From positions 1-14,059 of the forward strand of contig JAEYQQ010000141.1 in the NCBI GenBank assembly GCA_023409955.1: DNA of 14,059 bases, given 5' to 3'. The position numbers were made by a program, and so were the translations under genes. Below, in pieces: positions 6,712 through 13,800 of this stretch (its first letter is position 1; every line of letters starts with the position of its first letter). The notes under the pieces are model-generated. The model was not told where the DNA came from, ran no database searches, and worked only from the letters and a program-made list of their open reading frames with translations. This stretch comes from Bacillota bacterium (lineage in GTDB: Bacteria > Bacillota > Clostridia > Christensenellales > Aristaeellaceae).

Positions 6712-7154
6712 AAAAGTTTCATTTTCCTTTGCAGAAAGTATTGGAGTACGATACTCACCTGCAAAAAAACGAAGCTGATGCCTTGAGTCTTCTTCTGGCC
6801 GAATACAACAGGATGGAAAAAAAACGGGATGATATGCTGCTTGACTATGAACAGGCCAAGCGCAAATATCAGACAGAATGCGAAAACGGACTAAGTGCCA
6901 GCCAATGTGTCGCCTCTGGCATGTACATCAAGGATCAAAGGCAGCTGATCACCAAAATGGAGGAGCAGCTCAGGGAGCAAATGAAGCGGGTCGACAAACA
7001 GCGGGAGCGACTTGTGGCAGTTACGCAAGATAAAACCATGATTGAAAAGCTGAAGGAACGATCCCGGGAAGCTTACCTGGCATCAGAGAGAAAAAGCAGC
7101 GAGCTGTATATTGAAGAGCTGGTCTCTAACCAGGCAGCGAAAACCGTTAGCTGA
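6708..7154 (+). CDS. fliJ: FliJ, export chaperone escort / ATPase central stalk
   Basis: FliJ is a small coiled-coil protein that sits in the FliI hexamer like the F1 gamma subunit and links the ATPase to the export gate. The sequence starts MKKFHFPLQKVLEYDTHLQK, the usual FliJ opening (F-F-LQKVLxY). Nearly the whole of its 148 residues is charged helix with heptad spacing, for example around residues 22-50 and 75-110 (ITKMEEQLREQMKRVDKQRE). The ATG overlaps the fliI stop as ATGA, with GGGAGG 6 bases upstream inside fliI, so the two are probably translated together. Similarity in this family is weak, so position and shape carry much of the call. Confidence 0.9.
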   Translation: MKKFHFPLQKVLEYDTHLQKNEADALSLLLAEYNRMEKKRDDMLLDYEQAKRKYQTECENGLSASQCVASGMYIKDQRQLITKMEEQLREQMKRVDKQRERLVAVTQDKTMIEKLKERSREAYLASERKSSELYIEELVSNQAAKTVS

Positions 7155-7171
7155 GATAAAGGATAAACAAG

Positions 7172-7178
7172 GGAGGTG
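7172..7178 (+). promoter_or_regulatory. Ribosome binding site pointing to an ATT start for fliK
   Basis: GGAGGTG is a 7-base match to the anti-Shine-Dalgarno core. It lies 5 bases before an in-frame ATT at 7184, but 23 bases before the first in-frame ATG at 7202, far outside the spacing of the other genes here. No ATG, GTG or TTG in the fliK frame is at a suitable distance. Confidence 0.6.
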
Positions 7179-7201
7179 GTCTTATTACAGCGGTAGCAGG
7201 C

Positions 7202-8392
7202 ATGGGGTTTCTTGCACAAGGAAAAGCAATGGTATTTCCGGAGGCGGTAGAACAACAAGATCTTACAGTCGAAGCTGGGGCCACATTTGAAGCGGCATTT
7301 AATGAAGCAGCAATTCAGTGCGGTATAAAATCGCTTGCTGTTGACAATATACAACCGGCTTTGCAAGAAGCTGCCGATCAGGTTGAGGAACAGGATGAAG
7401 AACAGGATGAACTAGGGATGAGCCTGGCGGCGGTATTGTATGCCTATACACCCCAGCCGATCATAGTGGAAGATAACTCCCTCAACAACTATCCAACCGA
7501 TACTCTCAAAGCTGACGGTCAAGCTTGCGCTTCCAGTGGTGTGAAAAGCGAACTGGGCCAGGTGTTGCAGGGTATGGCGAAGCAAACCAAACCTGAAACA
7601 GAAGGAATTCCTGAAAATAAAGCCACGCAAACAGTGGATAAAGGCCTGGAAGGTATGCCGATGCAAGATGCTAATCCGAACATTGCGCAAGTGCCGGAGG
7701 CCAGTGTAAACAAGAATGATACCCAGAACCAAGATCAGCAAAAGCATGAGGATACGTTAGGTTCTGGGCTGATGAACAAGGCGGCTTCCAAGAATGACAA
7801 CGTTGATCCGCCGGACGTTCATGCTTCCTCATCTGTAAAAAAAGAGGGGCAAGAGAAGAACATCCCTGAAGAGATGCCAAGTCATGCTGCGGTGCCGGCC
7901 AGACATTTTGAAATTATTCAAGAGGTGCAGGCTACTGATGAGTCTGTTGGGCAAACAGTAGAGAATCCTGCAGTGCAGGTTGCAAAAGCATCGGTGGCAT
8001 CACTTAAGCGAGGGGAAATGGAATACCGCGTCAAACTTAGCCCTGAGGGCCTTGGCAATGTAGAGGTAACGGTGGTAGCCAAGGGAAGTGAGCTTTCCAT
8101 GAGCATGCGAACTGACAATGAAGCCGCACAATCCTTGATACTAGGCCATGCAGATGAGCTTCGAGCTGAATTGAGCGCTCAAAATTATCAAGTAAGTAGC
8201 TTGAGTGTCGGGGTTGATCTAGGTGGGCAGAGCAATTCCGGATTCTATTCTTTCTCGGATCAATCAAACAACACTAACACACAAGGCCGCCTGTACCGGG
8301 AGGATGCTGTAGTATCAGGTCCAGAACTGCATGTATCAACCATGCAAAGGCAGCCAGCCCCAAGACATAGCACTATCAACTATCGGGTATAA
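7202..8392 (+). CDS. fliK: FliK, hook-length control protein
   Basis: FliK is a secreted ruler that measures the hook and then switches the export gate from hook to filament substrates. From ATG 7202 it has 396 residues. The long N-terminal and central part is low-complexity, rich in Gln, Glu, Asn and Ser, as usual for this fast-evolving protein. The C-terminal hook-length domain is clear: GEMEYRVKLSPEGLGNVEVT from residue 271, with the family's LxPExLGxVEV motif at about 279-289, then SELSMSMRTDNEAAQSLI. The tail is Gln/Asn-rich. The true start may be the ATT at 7184, six codons upstream, because a strong GGAGGTG site fits only that codon. It lies between fliJ and flgD, its usual place. Confidence 0.93.
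   Translation: MGFLAQGKAMVFPEAVEQQDLTVEAGATFEAAFNEAAIQCGIKSLAVDNIQPALQEAADQVEEQDEEQDELGMSLAAVLYAYTPQPIIVEDNSLNNYPTDTLKADGQACASSGVKSELGQVLQGMAKQTKPETEGIPENKATQTVDKGLEGMPMQDANPNIAQVPEASVNKNDTQNQDQQKHEDTLGSGLMNKAASKNDNVDPPDVHASSSVKKEGQEKNIPEEMPSHAAVPARHFEIIQEVQATDESVGQTVENPAVQVAKASVASLKRGEMEYRVKLSPEGLGNVEVTVVAKGSELSMSMRTDNEAAQSLILGHADELRAELSAQNYQVSSLSVGVDLGGQSNSGFYSFSDQSNNTNTQGRLYREDAVVSGPELHVSTMQRQPAPRHSTINYRV
7385..7408 (+). repeat. 12-nt tandem repeat in fliK
   Basis: Two copies of GARGAACAGGAT lie head to tail (GAGGAACAGGAT at 7385, GAAGAACAGGAT at 7397), encoding EEQD twice in the flexible N-terminal part of FliK. It keeps the frame and probably changes only linker length. Confidence 0.6.
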
Positions 8393-8419
8393 GAGGATCA
8401 ACGACAAGGAGGGAAGAAA

Positions 8420-8845
8420 ATGAATGTCAATAACATCGGCATTCAGCCGGTGACACAAACCCAGTCAGGCCAAGCTGTGAACAAGTCAGGGGCAGATCTG
8501 GATATCAACGATTTTTTTAAGCTGATATCCGCTCAACTGCAAAACCAAAGCATGCATGATTCTGTAGATAACGCACAGTTCATGTCCCAGATGGTTCAGT
8601 TCTCTACCTTGTCCCAGATGAATGAACTGACAAACGCCTTTAAGTCAGGCTATGCGGTCTCCTTAATCGGCAAGCAGGTCAGCCTTTCCAGCATAGACCC
8701 AAATGGTCAGCAGCAGGTGCAGGTTGGCACGGTGGATCAGGTCAATTTCAATGGAGGTATTCCTACAATCCTGGTAAACGGCGATTTTCATCCTCTGAGT
8801 GAAATTATGGATGTCGCTGCGGAACCAGAGGCCGCCGGCGAATGA
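8420..8845 (+). CDS. flgD: FlgD, hook assembly scaffold (hook cap)
   Basis: FlgD forms the temporary cap under which hook subunits assemble outside the cell. At 141 residues it is the short Firmicute form (B. subtilis FlgD is similar), lacking most of the C-terminal Ig-like domains of enterobacterial FlgD. The conserved N-terminal core is present: DINDFFKLISAQLQNQSMHD (about 28-47), then AQFMSQMVQFSTLSQMNELT (52-71), matching the family pattern of FLxLLxxQLxNQDPxxPxD and FxxQLAQFSxxEQ. Then comes a GKQV segment typical of the beta region. AAGGAGGG at 8406-8413 is 6 bases before ATG 8420. The small operon gene usually found between flgD and flgE is absent. Confidence 0.95.
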   Translation: MNVNNIGIQPVTQTQSGQAVNKSGADLDINDFFKLISAQLQNQSMHDSVDNAQFMSQMVQFSTLSQMNELTNAFKSGYAVSLIGKQVSLSSIDPNGQQQVQVGTVDQVNFNGGIPTILVNGDFHPLSEIMDVAAEPEAAGE

Positions 8846-8869
8846 AGTAAGCACTAATGAACCGATGCT

Positions 8870-8882
8870 GCGCCTATGGCGC
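8870..8882 (+). other. Hairpin between flgD and flgE
   Basis: GCGCC (8870-8874) and GGCGC (8878-8882) form a perfect 5-bp GC stem with a TAT loop, 12 bases before the flgE ribosome binding site. No T-run follows, so it is not a terminator. It could act in mRNA processing or stability, or be chance. Confidence 0.4.
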
Positions 8883-8909
8883 GCAATTGACAACAGGAGG
8901 AAGAAGTAA

Positions 8910-9740
8910 ATGATCAGATCAATGTTTTCAGCAGTATCCGGCCTAAAAGGGCATCAGACGATGATGGACGTGATCGGTAACAATATCGCCAACGTGAACA
9001 CCTCCGGCTTTAAGGCCAGCCGTGTTCTATTCTCCGATATGTACTATCAGACCCTGTCTGCCGCTAGCGCCCCCACACCTGCCACGGGCGGCAGCAATCC
9101 TACACAGATTGGTTATGGCTCCAAGGTCACAACCATTGACCTTCTCAATACCAGAAGCGGTTTCCAGCAGACGGCCCGCTCTTTGGATACCTACATTTCC
9201 GGTGAAGGATTCTTTACGGTTCAGGACAGTGCAGGCAATCTGAATTACACCAGGGTCGGTGCCTTTTCCTTTGATGCCAGCGGCAACCTCTTGGATTCCA
9301 ATGGCAGCTTCGTGATGGGCCAGATACCAACGCTGTCTAATCCTGTCGGCACCTTGGTACCCATCAATATTCCAAATTTTCAAAACTACTCCAGTGTGGC
9401 AATCGGTAACGATGGCGCCATCACAGGCACCAATCTGACCACCATGGCTATCGAAACCTTGGGCCAGATTCCTATTGCCGTATTCAATAATGCGGACGGT
9501 CTTGAGCAGCGCGGCGATCAATACTTTGGTGAAACCCTCAACTCCGGAGCACCTGGCCTTCTGGAGGCTGGCACGGGTCTAGCGGGTTCCCTTGTTTCCG
9601 GCGGTTTGGAAATGTCAAATGTTGATTTGTCCAAAGAATTTACCGACATGATTGTTGCACAAAGGGGCTATCAGGCCAATGCCCGGGTTATTACGACATC
9701 GGACCAGATACTGGAAGAACTGGTAAACCTGAAGCGGTAA
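8910..9740 (+). CDS. flgE: FlgE, flagellar hook protein (short Firmicute type)
   Basis: FlgE builds the curved hook that joins rod and filament. The N-terminus reads MIRSMFSAVSGLKGHQTMMD with VIGNNIANVNTSGFKASR (about 21-38), the rod/hook-family motif in its hook form, and the C-terminus EFTDMIVAQRGYQANARVIT is the matching outer helix. At 276 residues it is much shorter than E. coli FlgE (about 400) but close to B. subtilis FlgE (about 264, once called FlgG). Position after flgD and before flbD supports hook over distal rod (FlgG), which is the main alternative. AGGAGG (8895-8900) lies 9 bases before the ATG. It uses C-ending codons (AAC, ACC, ATC, TCC) more than its neighbours, as expected for an abundant protein. 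Confidence 0.9.
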   Translation: MIRSMFSAVSGLKGHQTMMDVIGNNIANVNTSGFKASRVLFSDMYYQTLSAASAPTPATGGSNPTQIGYGSKVTTIDLLNTRSGFQQTARSLDTYISGEGFFTVQDSAGNLNYTRVGAFSFDASGNLLDSNGSFVMGQIPTLSNPVGTLVPINIPNFQNYSSVAIGNDGAITGTNLTTMAIETLGQIPIAVFNNADGLEQRGDQYFGETLNSGAPGLLEAGTGLAGSLVSGGLEMSNVDLSKEFTDMIVAQRGYQANARVITTSDQILEELVNLKR

Positions 9741-9798
9741 TCAGTTGATGGCCGTATAGCACTGTGATTGGCAGCCCGCAGAAAGGAGCTTTGCTTCC

Positions 9799-10068
9799 AT
9801 GATTGAACTTACCAAGCTCAATGGAGAAAAGTATATTATCAATTCAGAACTGATTGAAATGATAGAAATACTGCCCGACACCCTTGTGACTATGACAAAT
9901 GGCAGAACGCATTACGTCAGGGAGCCTGCGAATCTTGTCATCGCGAAGATTAGTGAGTACAAGGCCAGCGTGATGGTGCAAGCCTCTATTATGGAAGAAA
10001 AGATGGCTCTGGCCGGAAAAGCAACCACTTCCCGCCGCAGGCACAACGAACGCATAAAGGAAGAGTAA
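9799..10068 (+). CDS. flbD: FlbD/SwrD family flagellar protein
   Basis: This is a small protein of the FlbD family (SwrD in B. subtilis), which has been shown there to raise flagellar motor power and support swarming; how it acts is not settled. The first 65 residues match the family closely: MIELTKLNGEKYIINSELIE, then TLVTMTNGRTHYVREPANLV, where members read IxLTxLNGxxxxxNxxLIExIExxPDTxIxLxxGxKxxVxE. At 89 residues it is longer than the usual 65-75, with a basic tail (TSRRRHNERIKEE). AAAGGAG (9782-9788) lies 10 bases before ATG 9799. It usually precedes motA-motB-fliL; here fliM starts two bases after its stop codon. Should not be confused with the Caulobacter regulator also called FlbD. Confidence 0.92.
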   Translation: MIELTKLNGEKYIINSELIEMIEILPDTLVTMTNGRTHYVREPANLVIAKISEYKASVMVQASIMEEKMALAGKATTSRRRHNERIKEE

Positions 10069-10069
10069 C

Positions 10070-11065
10070 ATGCCGGAGATTTTGTCTCAAAGCCAAATTG
10101 ATGAGCTTTTGAACCGGCTGACAGGCAACGCAGAAGAAGAGGATGAAGCTGTCAGCCTGGATCAAGAGGATTCAAGGGCCAAGCTGTATAACTTCAAAAA
10201 CCCCAAAAAGTTGACAAAAGATCAGCAAAAGGTGCTGCGCGGGGTTGGCGAAAGTTTTGCCAGACATTTGGCTTCTTATTTGGCTGGTCTTACACGTACC
10301 TTCTGCGAAGTCAATGTCGTCTCTTTGGAAGAGCAGCCATACATGGAGTATAACAATGCACTGCCTGACATGATGATTACTGGCGTTCTGGATATGAGCT
10401 GCCTGAAAGGTGCTGTGCTGCTGGATCTTTCAAACCCCATCACTTTTGCATTAATTGAGCGCATGTTTGGTGGGGTGATTGAAGTTAGGGATATTCCTCA
10501 GCGGGAATTTACCGATATTGAGACATCCCTGATGGATAGGATCATCAGAAGGATCGTCCCCTTGTTTCAGGAAGCATGGGCTGCCAGCCAGAGCATTAGT
10601 GTATCAGTACGACAGATGGAGACGAACACCCGCTTTATTAAGGCAGTTGCTATGGATGAAGTGGTTGCTGTGCTTGTTCTTTCTGTAAAACTGAATGATG
10701 TTGAAGGCACGATCACCTGCTGCATACCATGTGTGGGCATCGCAAGGACACTGGATGAGATGCTGGCCGTACAGACTGGCAACAACTACAAGGATGAAGA
10801 TACTGATGAAGGTACCGCGGCAACACAAAAATCCATGCTTAAGCAGCTGCACGGCTCTGATATTGAATTCTGTGCCATTCTGGGAAGCACCACCATCAGC
10901 ATGCAGGAAGTGGTTAGCTTACAGCCAGGTGATGTGATTAAGCTTGACCAGCATGTGGGAACTCCAGTTATCATATCCGTAAATGGTAAGAATTGGTTCT
11001 ACGGAGAACCGGGAATCAAAAAAAATAAGCTTGCGGTATTGATCAACCGGCAATTCGCAGGATGA
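10070..11065 (+). CDS. fliM: FliM, flagellar motor switch protein
   Basis: FliM forms the middle of the C ring, binds phosphorylated CheY and switches rotation direction. The protein has 331 residues, normal for the family. The N-terminal CheY-binding peptide is intact (EILSQSQIDELLNRL, residues 3-17). Then follow an acidic linker, the CheC-like middle domain (RGVGESFARHLASYLAGLTR; later FALIERMFGGV) and a C-terminal SpoA/FliN-type domain (VVSLQPGDVIKLDQHVGTPV and on to VLINRQFAG). ATG 10070 starts two bases after the flbD stop, with AAGGA at 10057-10061. The cell must have CheY-dependent switching, although no cheY is in this window. The stop TGA overlaps an ATG in the fliY frame. Confidence 0.97.
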   Translation: MPEILSQSQIDELLNRLTGNAEEEDEAVSLDQEDSRAKLYNFKNPKKLTKDQQKVLRGVGESFARHLASYLAGLTRTFCEVNVVSLEEQPYMEYNNALPDMMITGVLDMSCLKGAVLLDLSNPITFALIERMFGGVIEVRDIPQREFTDIETSLMDRIIRRIVPLFQEAWAASQSISVSVRQMETNTRFIKAVAMDEVVAVLVLSVKLNDVEGTITCCIPCVGIARTLDEMLAVQTGNNYKDEDTDEGTAATQKSMLKQLHGSDIEFCAILGSTTISMQEVVSLQPGDVIKLDQHVGTPVIISVNGKNWFYGEPGIKKNKLAVLINRQFAG

Positions 11066-11082
11066 AAGAAGGTGAACGCACA

Positions 11083-12315
11083 ATGGAACTACGCCCCAAA
11101 TCAAATGAACCATTGGATGTAATGAGCTTAAACAGCATCGAAATTGATACCATTGGTGAGATTCTGAATATCAGCATGGGTGCGGCTGCTACTGCTGTTT
11201 CCATTCTGCTGAACCGGCAGGTCAATATAACGACACCCAATGTCCAGGTGATCCGCGGTTCAGAATTTGAATTTACTGAACTGGAGCCTGTACTTGGGAT
11301 TGAAATCAAGTATGTTCAGGGATTGATTGGTTCCAACCAAATGGTCATGAGCGTCAAGGATGTCAATGCCATTGTACAGCTGCTTCTGGGGGATGACGGA
11401 ATCGAAGTCGGGCTGGATGAGATTCACATCAGCGCCTTAGGGGAAGTTATGAACCAGATGATGGGTGCATCATGCACGGCGCTGGCTTCATTTCTGGACA
11501 GAGAGATCAATATATCGCCGCCCATCCCCTTTGAGATTGAAGAAGTCAACGAGAAGCTGCTGTGGTCTGGCAATCAGGATTACATCGTAGCTGTTGGTTT
11601 CAAACTTACCATTGAGGAGCTTGTAGACAGCGAGTTTTTTACGGTCATGACCGTGCCTTTTGCCCGGGAACTGGTAAGCAGCGCCATGGGTATGAGTGAG
11701 TCCGATGCACCAGCAATGGATTTGGATGAGCCACAAATCATTGGGCATACGCAGGTGCCTTCCCCGGTGTATGGTGAACAATACAAGGCTGAAGCCAAAC
11801 CAATCCCGTCTTCCTATGCAGCCTCAGCCCAACAGATGCCTGCCCCTGCGCCGGCGGTACACGCAGCTCCCTTATATCAGCCGCCTTCCGCTCACTCCTA
11901 TAGTCATACTCCAGCGCCGCATCAGGTGCCGCATCAACAATCACACCATGCAGCACCAGCCATGCCCGTATCCGCTCCTCGTCAGGCACCGCAGAAGAAT
12001 GTTGTGGTGAAGCCGCTTCAGTTCAGCAATCTGGATAATGACGGAGGGTTTGGGGAGGAAACAGATGCAGTCAATCTAGGGCTTGTTATGGGTGTTGATC
12101 TGAATGTTACCGTTGAGATAGGCAGAGCCAAAAAGCAGGTAAAAGAGATTCTTGCCCTGCGGCAAGGTTCTATCGTTGAGCTGGACAAGCAAGCAGGAGC
12201 GCCTGTAGATATCCTGGTTAACGGAAAGCTTATTGCCAGGGGCGATGTGGTGGTCATTGATGATAACTTTGGTGTACGGATCACCGAAATCGTTCAAGCG
12301 GCGCCGCAAAGATAG
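11083..12315 (+). CDS. fliY: FliY, switch protein with CheC-type phosphatase and FliN domains
   Basis: FliY is the Firmicute counterpart of FliN in the C ring and in B. subtilis also dephosphorylates CheY-P. Two CheC-type motifs are seen, EILN (E26, N29) and EVMN (E121, N124), each followed by MGA, the pattern of the phosphatase active sites, so both sites look intact. A Pro/Ala/Gln/His-rich linker fills about residues 215-306. The C-terminal FliN (SpoA) domain starts near residue 330 (LGLVMGVDLNVTVEIG) and ends VVVIDDNFGVRITEIV. ATG 11083 is preferred because AAGAAGGTG ends 8 bases before it. ATG 11062, seven codons upstream and overlapping the fliM stop, has no such site but could serve by coupling. 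No cheY follows, unlike B. subtilis. Confidence 0.93.
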   Translation: MELRPKSNEPLDVMSLNSIEIDTIGEILNISMGAAATAVSILLNRQVNITTPNVQVIRGSEFEFTELEPVLGIEIKYVQGLIGSNQMVMSVKDVNAIVQLLLGDDGIEVGLDEIHISALGEVMNQMMGASCTALASFLDREINISPPIPFEIEEVNEKLLWSGNQDYIVAVGFKLTIEELVDSEFFTVMTVPFARELVSSAMGMSESDAPAMDLDEPQIIGHTQVPSPVYGEQYKAEAKPIPSSYAASAQQMPAPAPAVHAAPLYQPPSAHSYSHTPAPHQVPHQQSHHAAPAMPVSAPRQAPQKNVVVKPLQFSNLDNDGGFGEETDAVNLGLVMGVDLNVTVEIGRAKKQVKEILALRQGSIVELDKQAGAPVDILVNGKLIARGDVVVIDDNFGVRITEIVQAAPQR

Positions 12316-12352
12316 AGGCTGGCATGGATTATGTCAAGGGGGGTGAGATGCT

Positions 12353-12733
12353 GTGGAAGATTTGATATCCCTCATGATGCCTTTTCTGACAGTCACTGTG
12401 GTGATTGGCGGAGCTTACCTTGCAACCAGGTGGATGGCAAAATCCCATGGCAACCAATCTTCCGGCAGAAATATTCAGGTGTTGGAGCGTGTGATGCTGG
12501 CAAAGGATACCTGCCTTGCACTGATCAGGGTTGGGTCCAGGATCTATCTTGCGTCAGTAGCGGTAGGTAAAGTTGAACTGATTCGGGAGATGGAGAAGCA
12601 TGAATTGCCGGAGGCTGCTGTGAAAAAGCCAGGCGGCGATTTTTTAGGGCTACTCACCAAAGCAGTGAGCAAGTCTCGGCAGCAGGAAGGCCATAGTGAA
12701 AATGGAAATGAACAGGATGGCGCACAATCATGA
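12353..12733 (+). CDS. fliO: FliO, flagellar export gate assembly protein
   Basis: FliO is a small membrane protein that helps assemble the FliP ring of the export gate. It has 126 residues, with one membrane helix (about residues 7-25: MMPFLTVTVVIGGAYLATRW) and then the FliO cytoplasmic domain, IQVLERVMLAKDTCLALIRV and GSRIYLASVAVGKVELI, matching the family pattern of IxVLExxxLxxxxxLxLVxVGxRxxLLGVT. The start is GTG 12353, with AAGGGGGG (12336-12343) 9 bases ahead; a stop lies in frame at 12344. B. subtilis FliO (also called FliZ) is longer, with an extra N-terminal part that is absent here. The stop overlaps the fliP ATG (ATGA). Confidence 0.9.
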   Translation: MEDLISLMMPFLTVTVVIGGAYLATRWMAKSHGNQSSGRNIQVLERVMLAKDTCLALIRVGSRIYLASVAVGKVELIREMEKHELPEAAVKKPGGDFLGLLTKAVSKSRQQEGHSENGNEQDGAQS

Positions 12734-13491
12734 TAAGTAAAAGAACGGTACTGATCAGCGCCATAACGTGTATGCTTCTGGTTGCACTGGCTGTTATACC
12801 ATGGCAGCATGCGGCGGCGGAGTCCACCGGGCTTTCAATACAACTTGAAGGTCTTGGCCAAGGTGAAGGGGCGGACGTGCTGGAGATTCTGGCAACCTTA
12901 ACCGTTATTGCCTTGATTCCTTCCATATTAATGCTGACCACCTGCTTTACGCGAATCATCATTGTACTGTCTTGCGTTCGCAATGCCATAGGTCTTCAGC
13001 AGACTCCCCCCAATCAGGTATTGGTGGGGATTGCGCTGTTTCTGTCGCTGTTTATTATGTCCCCAGTCATTGGGCAGATCAATGAGTCGGCGTACCAGCC
13101 TTATCAATTAGGTCAGATAACGCAAGTAGAAGCTGCGCAAAAGGCCATCGACCCGCTTCGTGATTTCATGATCCGCAATACCAGTTCGGAAGATCTGAAC
13201 TTGTTCCTGGACCTGGGGAATTATGAGCGGCCTGAAAGCACGGACGATATTGAACTTACAGTGCTTATACCCTCCTTTATAACAAGTGAGCTGAAACGGG
13301 CATTTATTATGGGCTTTTTGGTATACCTGCCGTTCCTTGTCATTGACATGGTGGTTTCCAGCACGTTGATGAGCTTGGGTATGGTGATGCTACCGCCGGT
13401 GCTGATATCCCTGCCTTTCAAACTGGTACTGTTTGTATTGGTGGATGGCTGGGGGATGACGCTCAAAGCACTTGTTATGGGATTCCGATAG
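12730..13491 (+). CDS. fliP: FliP, flagellar export gate protein
   Basis: FliP pentamers form the core pore of the type III export gate in the membrane. The protein has 253 residues. It begins with a cleavable-looking signal peptide (1 to about 30, ending WQHAAAES), as known for FliP. The first conserved block follows: LTTCFTRIIIVLSCVRNAIG, then LQQTPPNQVLVGIALFLSLF with IMSPV. The C-terminal block reads YLPFLVIDMVVSSTLMSLGM, then VMLPPVLISLPFKLVLFVLV and DGW. Both are near-perfect FliP signatures. The ATG overlaps the fliO stop; only a weak AGGA-type site lies upstream, so translation probably depends on fliO. Confidence 0.97.
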   Translation: MISKRTVLISAITCMLLVALAVIPWQHAAAESTGLSIQLEGLGQGEGADVLEILATLTVIALIPSILMLTTCFTRIIIVLSCVRNAIGLQQTPPNQVLVGIALFLSLFIMSPVIGQINESAYQPYQLGQITQVEAAQKAIDPLRDFMIRNTSSEDLNLFLDLGNYERPESTDDIELTVLIPSFITSELKRAFIMGFLVYLPFLVIDMVVSSTLMSLGMVMLPPVLISLPFKLVLFVLVDGWGMTLKALVMGFR

Positions 13492-13512
13492 TCATCAGGA
13501 AAGGAGCACACC

Positions 13513-13779
13513 ATGTCTCAGGGAGATATCGTATCTGTACTGAAGGATGCATTGGTTACGGCATTGACGATGGCAGCGCCTTTTCTGGCAGTCAGTGTCG
13601 CTATTGGCATTTTGATTTCTGTATTTCAGGCAGCTACGCAAATTCACGAACAAAACATTGGTTTTGTGTTCAAGATTTTGGCAATCGGAGTGGCACTGAT
13701 GCTGCTTAGCTTTTGGTTGATGGCGAATATACTTGATTTTACCACGCGCATATTTGCTGTCATTGCAAATCTGGAATGA
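13513..13779 (+). CDS. fliQ: FliQ, flagellar export gate protein
   Basis: FliQ is a two-helix membrane protein that wraps around the FliP/FliR core of the export gate. The length of 88 residues is exact for the family. Two membrane helices are seen, about 17-38 and 52-75. The loop between them holds the conserved SVFQAATQIHEQNIGFVFKI segment. In most FliQ proteins this reads Q-A-x-T-Q-I-x-E-x-T-L-x-F-x-P-K-I, so the usual Pro before KI is Phe here. AAGGAG (13501-13506) lies 6 bases before ATG 13513. It sits between fliP and fliR as usual. Confidence 0.96.
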   Translation: MSQGDIVSVLKDALVTALTMAAPFLAVSVAIGILISVFQAATQIHEQNIGFVFKILAIGVALMLLSFWLMANILDFTTRIFAVIANLE

Positions 13780-13800
13780 TAACAGCAGGGGAGGGCAGGA

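Noticed and set aside
9027..9521. 164-codon open frame on the minus strand inside flgE
   Set aside because: Antisense to the conserved hook gene and explained by its GC-biased third positions; no ribosome binding site or family resemblance.
8910..9740. Annotation as FlgG (distal rod) instead of FlgE
   Set aside because: N-terminal motif VIGNNIANVNTSGFKASR is of hook type, and the place after fliK-flgD and before flbD is that of the hook gene. Short length fits Firmicute FlgE.
12331..12570. Open frame of 79 codons overlapping the start of fliO
   Set aside because: Out of frame with fliO, Cys/Gly/Asp-rich with no family resemblance; fliO in the other frame has a clear membrane helix and domain.
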